30,538 bases of DNA. It comes from Flammula alnicola (Eukaryota > Basidiomycota > Agaricomycetes > Agaricales > Strophariaceae). The translations under genes and the position numbers were made by a program. The number at the start of each line of letters is the position of its first letter. Within the stretch, counting starts at the first letter, position 1. The notes beneath the pieces are model-generated. The model saw nothing but the letters and a program-made list of their open reading frames with translations. It ran no database searches and had not been told where the DNA came from. The DNA lies in contig JADNRV010000483.1 in NCBI GenBank assembly GCA_015499995.1, positions 1 through 30,538 on the forward strand, written 5' to 3'. Shown here one piece after another: positions 1 through 11,819 of this stretch.

Positions 1-1715
1 TCTCCTTACCTGAGCTATTTTTAGCACTTAGTAAAGCTTATACCGTAGTCTAAATGTTACAAGTCCGGACATTACAATGACAAGACTACTAAGGACTAGA
101 GGAAACTATGCAAGATAACGAGGAATGCGCGGTTTAATAAAGACATTATCATTAGTAACTATTGAGATAACAGTCAGTACATCTAATGAAGTGTACGGAA
201 TAGGCGCCTTTCAGTAATATCTTAACCATCCGGCCTATACAGCGAGGGCGCGGGTCTCTAGATTAAAGAACGGACATCTAGGCACACTACAGGACAGGTC
301 GCGTGACATTGCCGAAGGCACCGAGGACAGTGGAGCAGCGGGGTAAAGCAGACGCCCATAGACGCGCCTGTAGCAACGCCGATCAAAGCTCGGATCAAAG
401 GGATACCAAATTGGGAACACATACCATATCGGGTAATAACTTGGTACAGGAAGATTTCCGGGGTGCATAACTCGACACAGCGAGATCCCAGATGCACGCC
501 GAGAGTACCAGAGTATCGGGTACGGAGGACAAAGGGTTACAACCCTAATCACGAGGATTATCACGGACAGAACGGGTGAGGATTGCCCGAGCGTCTCCGA
601 CGAGATGTAAGCGCGTCTATGCTCCGGTCAGTCGATAGCCAATGACAAGACAAGATACCAATGAAAACGAAAGGTCACGAGCCTGTATACCACGCGGTCG
701 AGGAGGAGTAAGTCTTAGGCGCTTAAGTTAGCCGAGCCGACGACGATCTGAGCTCCCGATCCAACCAAAAAGGCATGATTGAGCGGACGCGCACGGAAAC
801 TGTACTCCACAAAGGCCGCCGCTCGCGCACAAATGCCCATGAAATCTCTATATTCTCGTCATTGCGTCTATGTAATAATATATCGTCTCAGTAGTATATA
901 AGCAGCCCTGTAACACCGTAGAATACAAGCAATTTACCACCCACGAGATACAAGCGCTTAAGAATTATATCTTAAGTGTTTCACCTCTAAGTACCAAGTA
1001 GCTTCAAAGCGAGAGTCCCATAATATAAAAAGAAACCAAGTAACGATATAAACGAACTGTTAAGACGAGAACGCGTGTCTAAGTGATTCGCCAAGACAAG
1101 TAAAGAGAGTTATAAGCCAAGGAACCTGTCTAAGTGACTTGTTCAAAACCTACCCTTTGTCAAAGGACATCTGGGGACCTGGACTGTAGTGTCGGTGTAC
1201 GAAAGCGTCTACGCGCCTCTGGCCATTGTTAAGGGACTGTAGTGTCGGCGGATCAGACATCTGCGCGCCTCTTTCCACAAGTATAGTTTTTGAGACAAGT
1301 AAAGACAAGTTAAAGGGCATAGAGCCATCTTCTCAATTGGAGAACAAGACAAAGCGAGATCAGTTAGCAGTTTGTGCATAGAGCACTAGTTTCCGAGTAC
1401 CAGACCAGAATTTACACAAGTCTATTGGACTTAAAACGACCCATTGGCTATAAACGCGCCTAAGGCCTTGCCTGAGCCGTTGTATAGTTAAACACCTTCT
1501 TTTATCGCACACCTACTATCAGGTATCGATATTATAAAACTATTATCCTCCCCTTGGACGAACTAAGTCAACTAAACATTGATTTGGGTGTTTGAGTGTA
1601 GTAAAGTAGTTATTTAAAAGTGAAGCAAGTCGGGTTTGATAGTATCTCTCTAATAGACATTACAAAGTCTATTGAAAGCGACTACTTGATTATCTAGTAG
1701 TTCACACACACCCCG
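1..1715 (-). mobile_element. Gene-free, repeat-bearing block, probably part of an LTR retrotransposon
   Basis: No protein family is recognisable on either strand; the longest open frame (235-564, minus) has composition unlike the real genes here. The block is AT-rich with short repeated words and a 53-bp-period direct repeat. Read on the minus strand it begins with a TGTGTGTGAAC-like start right where the Helitron frame ends. Further in it carries tandem promoter-like modules and TATA-like words near 895-900. This resembles the U3 part of a long terminal repeat inserted into the Helitron gene. The other end lies outside the window, so neither the matching LTR nor a target-site duplication can be seen. 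Alternatively it is unrelated intergenic or degenerate repeat DNA. Confidence 0.35.
1181..1272. repeat. Two-copy direct repeat, period 53 bp
   Basis: Copy 1 (1181-1220) and copy 2 (1234-1272) share the opening ggactgtagtgtcgg and the ending gcgcctct, with a diverged middle. Nearby words such as gacaagtaaag (about 1096 and 1295) and ctaagtga also recur. Tandem modules like this are common in LTR promoter regions, which fits the interpretation of the surrounding block. Confidence 0.7.
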
Positions 1716-4014
1716 CACTAAGCATCTTTAGCGGACGTGCTTTTTTGCGCAGCCAATCCTGCGACGGTTTCTGAGAACCAACAAAGACTACACAGATGGG
1801 GGTGAGCATATCATCAAGGGAAGGTGGGAGGACTCTAGCAATATCGGACGTTTTCTGAGGGTAAACAATAATATGTCCCTTGACGCCTCTCTGCACATTC
1901 GGTAAAACAATATTTTCATTACTCTCCTTCAACTGAATAATCCAGCATTTGGAGCGGCATTTCGCGATCATAGCCTCTTCAACCACTGTCAGTTCTTTTA
2001 ATTCTTTTGGAATTGGGCCAAGATAATTATGGTTAGCCAGCGAAAGTGCAGGAGTCTTTTCATTCTTCAAGCTACGATGACACTCAATGCAGAACGTTCC
2101 AAGAGTATCACCCTCGTCATCTTTCACAAGTCCATGAGGAGATAAAAGAATATCATCCGGAACATTGTCATAATGATCCCATTCAGGTTGCTCACAAGAC
2201 CCGTCTAACCAATGGTCATCACAGTGTAATGTATGCAGTTTGGGATCCAAAAGACGCGTGTCTGGCCTTTTCAATAAGTTGAGATTGATTTCAGCCAGTC
2301 GCATGACATGTGAACGAGATTGCAAAAATTCTTCACCACAGGATGCACAAACTGTTGTTTTATTTCGCTCGGAAGATGTCTCTTTCTTAAACAAATTCTC
2401 GATTTTATGTTTAAGACTTTGAGGGATGGTCTGAGGCCAGTTAGCTCTTTCTCGATCGACCCATTCTCGATAGGTAGAATGACCATCAGGGCGCAAATTT
2501 AGGTGTAACTCTGTGATGTAAGCCTTAAGAGAACCTCGCAATCCTTTCAGAGTATCATCTGGATCATGATCGACCTGATGTATCTGTAGTAAACGTAATA
2601 GAGGCCTTCGATGTAAAACCCGCTTCATTACAGTCAACAGTTCAATCTTGGATTTTAACATTTGAGTCGCCTCATGTTCACCGTTTGTGAAAGAACTGAC
2701 AAGTGAGAGACATGAACCATCAGAGATGTGCGACATGATGAGGGAACGAAGACAGTCGGAGGTCATAGTACGTCGCTCTCGGGGTAGAATCTGTATTCCA
2801 TGATGGTCGATCAATGAGAGAAGTTGCGGCCTTCTGATGGTCTCAAACCCTTGCAAAACATTGGTCGAATCAGCTTTATTGGCAGTGCTCAAAGACCCAA
2901 AATTTCTTAGCATACGATGCAGAGTGGTTCGGAGATTGGATTGGACACCTTTTGTCACCCTTAAGCCAAGAGATTCACATACTAAGAGAACATTTTCTGT
3001 GGGACATTTTTCAGTTGACGTTAAAAGAATCAACTCAATAAGATATGTTTGCAGACTATGAGCTGTCGGAAAGTCTTTTGCAATACATTGACAGCCCGTA
3101 CGGTCCCGATCTCCATGATAGGTATGACTCAAAATTTCATTAGAAAAAGAAGCACAAAGTCCATAGAACAAATGATGCAAAATCATTCTCTGGGAGTCTC
3201 GACGGGACATGCTACCTGGTTGCAAGCCATGCATTTTCATCATAGAATGGAGTTCATCAATATTTGAATGGAAAATCGATGAATGAAGGCCAGTGGCAAA
3301 GGATGAAAATAAATTTTCACTAAGTATATAATGACATGTTCGGGTAGAACGACAATGTTTTACAGATGGCAGCAGGTTTCTGCTCGAGCCAACGACAAAT
3401 TCAGGAAGGGATTGCGAAGTAGCGTCTGCAGATTGAGCGCCAGTGTACTCTGTATAATCCTTCGGAATTGGAGCCCAATGCGATAGGTGATTCAGAAGCT
3501 CTGCCGCCAGGATGGTGAAAGGAAACGGATTAGCAACTGACATTGATTATAATTTATCAGCGGGCAAAAAACAACAAAGTGGCAAAGGAGACATACTAAG
3601 AGATTGTTGGCAGACGGCTATCCAGTTCTTTCCCAGTATGACATCCGCACCGAAGGCAATATCGATGTATACAAAGTCTACAGCAGCTGTGAAAGAATAT
3701 TCCGGAGAGACAAGCGATAGACTATGAGTTTGATGGGGAGATCGGACATGGGGATCGAGACGACTTTGTACGAAATGCCTGGATAGACAATGAAAAGATA
3801 GGGCAGGCACAAACAGAACAGAAACGGAGGCGGACGAAATCTCTGCACGGAATGCCATGGTAGAAGGAAGCAAGCAGCGAACACTTGCACTGAAACATGT
3901 TCGACAAGAGGAGGAGAACATAGACGAATAAGGTAATATTATTAAATAAGCTGGAGCAGATTGGTCATCACATCCGTCCGCCAAAAATTTTTTTGAAATG
4001 ACCCCAAGACCCAC
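1702..4014 (-). pseudogene. Truncated Helitron-encoded protein, N-terminal part with DUF6570-like region
   Basis: A 613-codon uninterrupted frame (3543 to 1702) matches the N-terminal half of fungal Helitron replicase/helicase proteins as I remember them. Cys pairs sit at about residues 399/402 (CASC) and 485/488 (CIEC). They are followed by ALSLANHNYLGPIPKELKEL, a Cys-rich segment and VKGHIIVYPQ, the usual DUF6570-type order. The frame then stops 10 residues after RPLK, where family members continue into the Rep and helicase domains. Those domains are absent, so the gene is cut off, apparently by the repeat block to its left. An intron at 3537-3596 (donor GTATGT, acceptor TCAG) would join an upstream exon (3597 to about 4014) containing DVILGKNW, a motif common in related agaricomycete proteins. 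The long clean frame suggests recent truncation. Confidence 0.75.
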
Positions 4015-4075
4015 AACCTAAAGGTCGTGGGAATTTGAATTAATAATAACTAATAACTGACCCAAAGACCACACC
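3999..4075. repeat. Hairpin and duplicated motif beside the Helitron gene
   Basis: Positions 4010-4031 form a near-perfect inverted repeat: CCCACAACCT, an AA spacer, then AGGTCGTGGG (one G-T mismatch). The word tgaccccaagacccacaacc (3999-4018) recurs in shorter form as tgacccaaagaccacacc (4058-4075). The site lies at the 5' side of the Helitron-type gene. It could be an element terminus, a promoter structure or the boundary of another element. No CTRR end or flanking A/T target pair could be assigned. Confidence 0.5.
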
Positions 4076-4384
4076 CTGCCGTAAAGCTCGCGTCGCCATA
4101 GCTCTGCATGCACATCACCCTATCGCCGAGTTTGCAATTTACTCAGTGTAGATTAGATTTTTCTCCATATTGTCGACGCGTCTTTTTTCAGCGTGTCGAG
4201 CCTTTGTCTCATTGGGGTGGGATCCTAATTTAGACCTCCTGCCGAAGCGATTTATTACAGCCACCCAGGCTTGGTATTTGGACTTCAAGGAAAATATGTC
4301 GCTTCCCCGGCACTTTAAGTATCTGGATTTAAGTGAGAAATATATTAACTGGAGGTTACAAGACGCTTGTTGGAAATAGTGGTC
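4032..4384. other. Spacer between Helitron remnant and MYND gene
   Basis: No gene is supported. A short plus-strand open stretch (4170-4379) has no family resemblance and lies across the 3' flank of the MYND gene. Confidence 0.5.
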
Positions 4385-5505
4385 CTAATCTGACTCGTAT
4401 AGCTCTCTAGCAATTTGCCCCATCTTCAAAAGATGGTCACCCCATAACGTTGTGTCGTTTTGTTTCTCAGTGTCAGGCTCCTCGAAAGGATCGAATCCGG
4501 AATCTCCGCCGTACCATGATAAGAGTTGTTGTTGTGCTCTTGTTGCATGTTCTGAGGCGAGAAAGGCCTTTTTGACATCGTTCCATCCAGTGACACCGTG
4601 CGTATCTTCAACTGGGCAACGTCCTATGGAAGATGCATCAGTATCGTCTCGGAGAGATCAATGGTCATTCTAGATACATACCTGAGGCTGATATGAAGAA
4701 GGGTTTGATATCCTTGGCTGGTCTGGTTCCTTGGAGGGTAAGTTCATGTTCCCAACAGTCCTTGATCATCGGCGAATAAGATTGTGTTATGATCAATACC
4801 GCGCGTCGCGACATCTAAGTGATGAAGAAAACTTACCCCAAGGTCATAGGTGTAAACCAATGTCGCGATCCCTTCTTCATTGGTTATCCTACTTTTGAAT
4901 CTTCCATTTGAACCATACACATCTCGGAGAGTGACGCGGTGTTCGAACTCGGGAAGTTCCTCATCGTCGAAGGAGTCCTGGTATAGTTCCTCGGGCCCAA
5001 TATCGAGAACTTTATCGTTGTGCGAGAATGACGTATGCCGTGGGCCTCTGTGAGCCCTGCTGTAGAACGCGAACTCGTGCATGTGTGTCGTTTCCCAACC
5101 CATGGCGTATTGAATCGTCCAATGTAATTGTTCAAATGTGTACCACGATGGAATTTCAAACGTTCGGTTTATAACTGGCGAGGAAGAGTCGACGAGAGTC
5201 AGATCAAAAATATACGCGTCGCTGCGGAGAGGCTTGTAAGTGGGACAGTGGGATGGCGCCTCGAATAAGTACAGGCGAACATTACTTACCATCCACAAAA
5301 TGAAAGATGTCGACTGCAATCCTAACACTTAAGCGTTAGGAATGTCGTTCCTATCAGAAGGTAATGCGTGAATGTTTGTACTTACATTGTCGCGGCATTC
5401 CGCACTGCAGTAATTCATGGCCTTACAACCCCTAAGGCACAAAAAATTGCCCGCAAGATTATCGCATGAAGGAACAGAACATGAAACAGGAGTCGAATCG
5501 TCCAT
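4385..5505 (-). CDS. MYND zinc finger plus pRiA4b ORF-3-like domain protein
   Basis: My spliced model has five exons (5505-5386, 5321-5290, 5221-4837, 4760-4682, 4623-4385) and 284 residues, with introns of 64, 68, 76 and 58 nt. The N-terminal MYND finger reads CSVPSC, then CLRGC, YCSAEC and, after the first intron, RDNDCSRHLSFC, giving the C-x7-H-x3-C ending. The Trp usual in the DW of the finger is Cys. The rest is a pRiA4b ORF-3-like domain, known from IS1096-type bacterial elements and widespread in fungi: AYIFDLTLV, IPSWYTFEQLHWTIQYAMGW, HMHEF, YTYDLGDCWEHEL and CPVEDTHGVTGW. MYND fingers bind proline-rich partners; the function of the fusion is unknown. An in-frame ATG exists upstream at 5604, but 5505 puts the finger at the N-terminus as usual. 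The gene sits downstream of the P450 on the same strand. Confidence 0.85.
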
Positions 5506-5997
5506 AACTTTTGCTGATATACTGTATGTGCTCGTCGCTCCGAGGCAAAAGGAAGGAGACGTAGGGGGAATTGCACAGCAATTTTGTGAAAGCGTTTCCA
5601 GCACGTGATCGTTCTAATGAAGGCATTTTGCGCTTTTGTGGTTATTGTTTGCGTTCCATTTTGCACTTTAAGTAGATTCTGCAGGAGGGGCACACGCATT
5701 CTGGATCTAGATTTCAGCGGTTTGGTTGTTCAAGGACAGATTATTGAAACCATACATATCCGAGGCTGTAGGTACCGAGGATTAGAGCAACACCCAACCT
5801 CTGGACGGGATGACATACAACTCTAAAGAACTTATTTAAAATGGCACACTGCTATTAGTAGACGATAAGAAAAAGATCCGGATAGATAGGTACTCGACTC
5901 CATGGAAGTAAACCGCCACAATTTTTCAGTTGAAGGAAAACAACCACCGAATTAAGCACGTTCAATTCGAGTGAGTTAGCGAGTCGGGGGGTGACCC
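5506..5997. other. Spacer between P450 3' end and MYND gene 5' end
   Basis: It holds the presumed promoter of the MYND gene and the 3' end of the P450. No further gene or distinct motif is seen. The region is open in some frames close to the MYND start, which leaves the alternative start at 5604 possible. Confidence 0.5.
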
Positions 5998-8206
5998 TTA
6001 GAAGAAGTCCTGGTTTATGCCCGAGCGGATAAGCATTTCAGCATCCTTGGAGCGAGGAGAGATGGAGCATTTGTACGGCTTTGGTGTGCTGGTAGCGCGT
6101 CATACGTTAACTACTGAATAACATCAAAGAGATCAGATCTCACCAAACGAGAGCAGAGATGTATTCGTGACTAGGTTCAATAACGTTCCCGTTCTCATCC
6201 ACGGCTTTCTTAATATCGAAAACCGAGATTATAGATGCTACAGCAATCCAAACGGCGGAAAATGCCATGTAGCGCCCAGGACAAATACTAGAAAAGCTTC
6301 AGTACGCGTGCGGAAGCGTAGACAGAGAATATATACCGTCGTCCAAAACCCCAGCAAGCGTGGGCAGGATCGCGGACAGATTTGTCGATCTTGCCGTCCT
6401 TCATGAAACGATCTGGGTTGAAGGTGAACGGATCGGGATAGATTTCTTCGTTATGGAGCATGGCCCTATTTATTATGTCGTTACTGTTAGTACGAAAGCA
6501 TCACCAAGACAGTAAACGCGATCATACCATGCATTCGGAATAATAATAGAACCCGCCGGAAGACGATAGCCCTGGTATTCATCATCAACATGAAGGAGAT
6601 GAGGGATAGCTGGCGAGCAAGTTGAGAGGACAGTTCATGTTACAAATGTGGCGTACGAACCTATCGGAACGACATCTCTCCAGCGAAGAGTTTCCTTAAC
6701 AATGGCCGTAATATAAGGCAAGGCAGGCTCATCGTCGAAGTCGGGGAGATGCCCAGGTTTCAGGACACGATCCAATTCTTCCTGAGCTTTCTTCAAGACG
6801 TGAGGCTTGTCAAGCAGACCGAGGATGCACGAGGCGATCGCTGCAACGGTCTATATTTATTTCAGTACGACCTCATATTGGATAGTTATAATAGCGTACC
6901 GAGTCGGAGCCAGCTGTTGAATGCGTCGAAATGAGCATCACGTCAACGAAATGGGGATGTATAGTGACTGACCGGCGTACATGGTCCCAGCTGCGCCTTG
7001 AATGATGTCCTCTGTATACGCCGAATCCCGTGTCCCATCATTCATCTTTTCAAGACTGAGAGATGCGACACAAGGAGGCGAAACGCCCGCAGCCTGTCGA
7101 ATATTTTACATGAGGAACACATTCATATGCATCGACAACATACCATATTTTTCTTCGTAGCCGCAAAGGGTACTTCAATCATTGCTATTGCCAATTTCTT
7201 CCATTCCTTTGCCTTCTTCTGAAATCCAGCACCAGGCACCCATTCCGGGACGTATTTCAAGAAGGGAAGCACGTCGACCAAGAAGGCTCCAGGTACCGCA
7301 GCTGCGACTAAAGGATGGACTCCCTCTTCTGATGTCTTAATGTAAGGATCGTTTTCGGCCTTAACTTCCAACCCGTATGCAATGGAGATAACGGTCTCGC
7401 CAGCCATGCTTGTTCACCTTACATCAGAATCTAAACAATGGATGAATATAACAACGTAAAACGTACTGCCTGAGGTTCCCAATAATGTCATCTGCGTTAT
7501 CGAGGAATCTATTGAGTAGGTTGCGTGTCGCTTTCAGTGAATGTGGTCGGAATCGAAGTGCCGCCGAAGGATGGAAGTTGTGATGCATGAGACGACGATT
7601 TCGGCGCCTAAGTAAATCCTGAGGGAGTGGCGATACGAGCTTTCTATTGTCATGCTTACCATCGTTCCCCTATGGGGATAAGGTAAATTAGTATACTTTT
7701 ATGTCTAGGATAAAGGGGGCGTCGCACCATATTCCATGAAGCCGAAGTTGAAGCTCCACCCCATTAATTCGTTGATCATAGGCATTCTTGCTCTGAGCGT
7801 GTTGAATATGAGATAAGCGCCCTATATCGATAGAATAGCTTCGCACCTCCCGGAATAAATAGACGACCGTTTCTCAAGGAGATCGGTGGCCACTTCCGAT
7901 GTATCCAAAACGATAAGCCTAGTGCCTGCAATGTTAAGGTGCATAATGTCGGTGCCTGTGACATTCTTATTAGTGTCTTATACCGAAGACGAAAGCGTAT
8001 GGCGCACCGAGTTCCTTTGACCACTTGTGGTATGTTTGCCACTCAAAGCTGGTTGGAATGTCTTTGAGATTCCCGATCAACGGCAGTCCTTTCGGACCAG
8101 GGGGAAGTGGTAAATGAGAGAATGGACGCGAATTGGCACGTTTAAAGGAGAGGTAAAGAACGACGAGAAAAGCCGCCAGAGCTACGAGCAGATCGAGCGG
8201 GGGCAT
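5998..8206 (-). CDS. Cytochrome P450 monooxygenase
   Basis: Thirteen exons splice to 517 residues with no interruption: 8206-8008, 7955-7847, 7786-7728, 7669-7660, 7607-7467, 7408-7144, 7093-6973, 6913-6900, 6850-6661, 6609-6528, 6465-6337, 6287-6144, 6088-5998. The N-terminus is a membrane anchor (LLVALAAFLVVLYLSF) followed by the proline-rich hinge LPPGPKGLPLIGN. WRRNRRLMHHNFHP matches the C-helix region. The I-helix oxygen-binding motif is AGSDST, the K-helix ExxR is ETLR in KETLRW, and the heme loop is FGRRICPG with the Cys thiolate ligand. It should be an ER-bound, CPR-dependent oxygenase; the substrate is unknown. It resembles the large agaricomycete P450 families annotated as O-methylsterigmatocystin oxidoreductase-like, but I cannot assign a CYP number. 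Two exons are only 10 and 14 nt long, the latter encoding the I-helix motif. Confidence 0.95.
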
Positions 8207-8278
8207 GATACCAGCGAGTGACGGGGTGTTATTCTTGACTGGTGATTTATGGAGAGAAGATATTCAATTGCGAGTTGA

Positions 8279-8297
8279 CGCATAAAATATAAACCGC
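8279..8297 (-). promoter_or_regulatory. Probable TATA region of the P450 gene
   Basis: On the minus strand this reads gcggtttatattttatgcg, a TATA-like element about 75-90 nt upstream of the P450 start codon. Position and sequence fit a core promoter; no other evidence is available. Confidence 0.45.
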
Positions 8298-9519
8298 GAC
8301 ATGCCTTAAGCTGAGTTTCTCAAGCTGTCAGGGAAGAGGGTCATTCCCATTTAAAAGAGTGCTGTTGTCTGATAGAAGTGCAGGGATGCATCAGATAAGT
8401 TTTCCTTTTTGCAGCCCAGGGTGCTCCTTCGCGACGGTCTAGGGTAAATGCAGCTGAACAACATAGCAGTTTCGACAGCGACAGAAGGGAAAGGTCATAG
8501 AGCATCAACGTGCCGTTTTGAACATCTATAAGTGCTCTAATGGCTTCATCGATAGCTGTACTCATCGTTGCGAGACTTTCACGCAAAGGCGCAGCTGAAG
8601 GGAGTCGGACAACCAGTGGCCACACGTGAGAATACTTATGTTTTCAGGCACAAGTATATTCTGACAACAATCAAGGGCAGCATAGTTTAGGCACACATCA
8701 CGTTACTTATGTGGGCAACAGCAACCGGGACCCACAACAGCATCCTCTAGCCACTAGAAGCAGGTTTTCTTACGAGATGGAAGCAAGCTGCAAGCGTGTT
8801 CATTATTGAAGCAGGCTTACTAACGCCATGGCATAAGATCAAACAAACCCCGGAATGCAACGAGGCGCTTCTGACTCCAGGCTGAACAAGGACGAGGCCA
8901 CATTTTTTGTCCGAACCTCCTAGCGAAAAAATAGCGCCCATCGCGGCATCCGAACATCTGGGCGCAAAAGGCAACTATCACGAGAAAGAAAATGACTGTG
9001 GTGAAGACAAGTTCTCTATGGGCTCTAGACAGTTTCTACACCTTGTCTGAGGAAGAATTTTTTGGGGCCTCCCACCAATTATCATGGGTCGTGCTGAACA
9101 TTTGGTTGAGGAAATTTGGCCTTGACACCGAAGGGCGACAGAAGGTGCGCGTCATTTAAATAAGTACCGCAAGTGGAAATGTCGGCTTCTGAGAAGACTA
9201 ACACACCGCACTTTCTGGTGAGTTTCTCCGAGTCCGACGTACACCCTCGCCACCTGTTGCGTACATTAGCATTAGGGGCAGAAGTCCCAGAAAAATCAAG
9301 AAGTCATTTCGATCGCTCATCAGAAAGAAGAGGGATTTCCTCCAAAGTTTCTCCAGCGCGACGAAACAGGACAAAATGCGTTGCCGCTTGAGCAGAGAAG
9401 TGGTTTAAAGTCGCCGAAAGATGTAGACGGACCGCTCGGTACCGGAGGCGGGCCGGTAAAGGGGCTGAGCATTCGCTCAAAACATGGACGGCGGAAGGGA
9501 AACCAGAGCGATAAGCACC
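8298..9519. other. Divergent spacer between P450 and DUF2264 genes
   Basis: This presumably holds both promoters. Short open frames exist on both strands (for example 8341-8625 minus), but none has recognisable domains or convincing splice signals. A TATA-like catttaaataag lies near 9154. Confidence 0.5.
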
Positions 9520-11561
9520 ATGACGAACTTCCAAACCACACCCTTCGCTTCAAATCCCCTCAAGACGAAGGCTGACTTGGCCAACTTTCTCGTCGGCCTA
9601 CTCGACCCTTTAGCCGCACGCACGTCGCCTGGAGGGGCACGCATTCACTTGGGATATACGGCGACGCACTACGACGATGCAGCGGCGCAGCTCGAGGGCT
9701 TTTCGCGTCCTATTTGGGGTTTATCTTCGTTCTTGGGTGGTGGCGGCGAATACGACGGAACGAAGAGATGGCTGGAAGGCTTCAAGAATGGCACCGACCC
9801 CAACAGCGAAGAATTCTGGGGGGAAATGCGGAACAAGGACCAGAGAATGGTAGAATGCTCCGCCATAGGTTTCGCCATCGCCGTCGCCAAGGAGAAGCTC
9901 TGGGACCCCCTCAGTGACGAGACGAAGAAGAATTTCGAGGATTGGTTGGGTGGAATGAATGATAAGGAAATGCCGAACACCAACTGGCTTTGGTTCAGGG
10001 TGCGCAACTCAACAAATTCCCCAAGGAAATGACGCAACTGATAATTGCCTTGGAAGGTCTTCGCCAATCTTGGATTATCTCGAGCAGGTTCTCCCCGGTT
10101 CGACGCGAAGAGAATGAAAGCAGACTTGGACCACCTCGACACGTTCTACATTGGCGATGGTTGGTCGCGAGACGGTCCGGAGGGTGTCGTACAGCTTGAT
10201 TATTATTCATCGTCATTCGCCATTCAGTTCGCTCAGCTGGCATATTCGAAGCTCGCCCAGTCTGATGACCCCCAGAGATGCGAGGAATACCGGAATAGAG
10301 CTCGGAAGTTTGCGCTCGACTTCGTGCACTACTTTGATGAAGAGGGTAAGCTTAATAGTTATTCCGTGCAATAGCGGACCGAAATGACCAATGCAAAAAT
10401 AACACAGGGCGCGCGATTCCCTTTGGACGAAGCCTGACGTATCGATTCGCTATGTCGTCGTTCTGGGGAGCTTTAGCCTTCGCGGACGTCGATCCACCTG
10501 CGCCCTTGACCTGGGGCATCATAAAGGGTTTGCAATTGCGAAACATCCGATACTGGACCAAGCAACCAGGAGCCTTCTACCCCGACGGAACCCTCACGAT
10601 CGGTTACTGTTATCCCAACCAAAGCATGACTGAGAACTATAATTCCCCTGGATCACCATACTGGTGCTGTAAATCCTTCGTCGCATTGGCTTTGCCCGAG
10701 ACCCATCCATTCTGGGCCTCCGAAGAGGAGCCCTATCCCGAGGCCTTGAGAGGGACAGTAAAGGCCCTCAAGCAACCCCTCCATATCGCTACAAACGTCG
10801 GAGGACACACGTATCTGCTCTCGTCTGGACAGCAGTGTTCCTATCCTGTCAAGCAAAGTGCGGCCAAGTACGGGAAATTGGCATATTCGTCTGCTTTTGG
10901 TTATAGCGTGCCTGTTGGGAACGGAACCCTAGAGGAACTCGGTGGGGATAACACACTGGCATTGAGCGACGACAATGGTGAGACCTGGAAATGTAGACGC
11001 GACACCAGAGAAGCGAGGATCGAGGACGGTAAATGGCTGAGGTCGATGTGGTATCCTTGGAAGGACGTCGAGGTGGAAACGTGGTTGGTCCCGCCTCAGG
11101 AAAGCTCCCCATTGTGGCATCTGCGCATTCACAGAATCAAGGCTGGCAGAAAGCTCACTTCAGCCGAAGGTGGATTTGCGATTTACGGCCAGGGCGAAGA
11201 TGGACGGGCGCTTGATCCATCCACCGGAGAGGCGTTTGGTACGTATGAAGAAGGGGGTTTAGGCCGAGCCGCGTCTCGTGCGGGTGTTTCAGGTATAGTC
11301 GACGTTCCAGCGAAGGCTGAAGGGAGGAAAGGAAAAGTCCTTCGCACAGATGCGAACTCTAACTTGATGGTTGCACGAGCCGTGCTGCCGACCCTTCTGG
11401 GAGAGCATGAGGGCGGGAATAACAACATATGGTTGGTCACAGGGGTTTTTGCAATCCCGAGCGTTGGAGAAGAAATAGGCGCGCGTGCAGGATGGACTGC
11501 AGAATGGAAAAGGCGCCCTGAGATCCCTAAAGAGTTACAGGCCCTCATTTATGATGCCTGA
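9520..11561 (+). CDS. DUF2264 domain-containing protein
   Basis: Three exons (9520-9999, 10057-10345, 10408-11561; introns of 57 and 62 nt) give 640 residues, about full length for the family. DUF2264 signatures run through it: NPLKTKADL near the start, [30 protein letters not shown] across the first intron, [53 protein letters not shown] across the second intron, and [20 protein letters not shown] with [13 protein letters not shown]. The family is of unknown function. Its aromatic and acidic conserved residues are reminiscent of helical-toroid sugar-active enzymes, which is inference. No signal peptide is visible, so a cytosolic location is likely. I chose the second ATG (MTNFQ); an in-frame ATG at 9484 would add 12 residues. 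The P450 is divergent from it. Confidence 0.92.
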
Positions 11562-11819
11562 GTGGGAGACGGGTCGAAGAAAAAAGTCGCTAAAAAGTAA
11601 AACCCATCAACATGGAACATGATTTTTGTTTGTGTTATGATTCACCTTCAAGCAGCGAAGGGGCGATGCCTAAATAATGGTAAGAATAGGCGTTATTAAA
11701 AGAGGTAAGATTCACACAGGGATCATAACGGAGAAACGCACAATCGCCGTTAAGAAGTAATTCCCATGGTCCATGAGCGTAAGGTGAGGTCGTTTAAAAA
11801 AGACAGTCAGACGCAGGGG

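Noticed and set aside
4170..4379. 69-codon plus-strand frame between the Helitron and MYND genes
   Set aside because: No family resemblance or splice context, and it lies in the 3' flank of the MYND gene.
9669..10142. 157-codon minus-strand frame opposite the DUF2264 gene
   Set aside because: It is a shadow of strongly supported plus-strand coding sequence.
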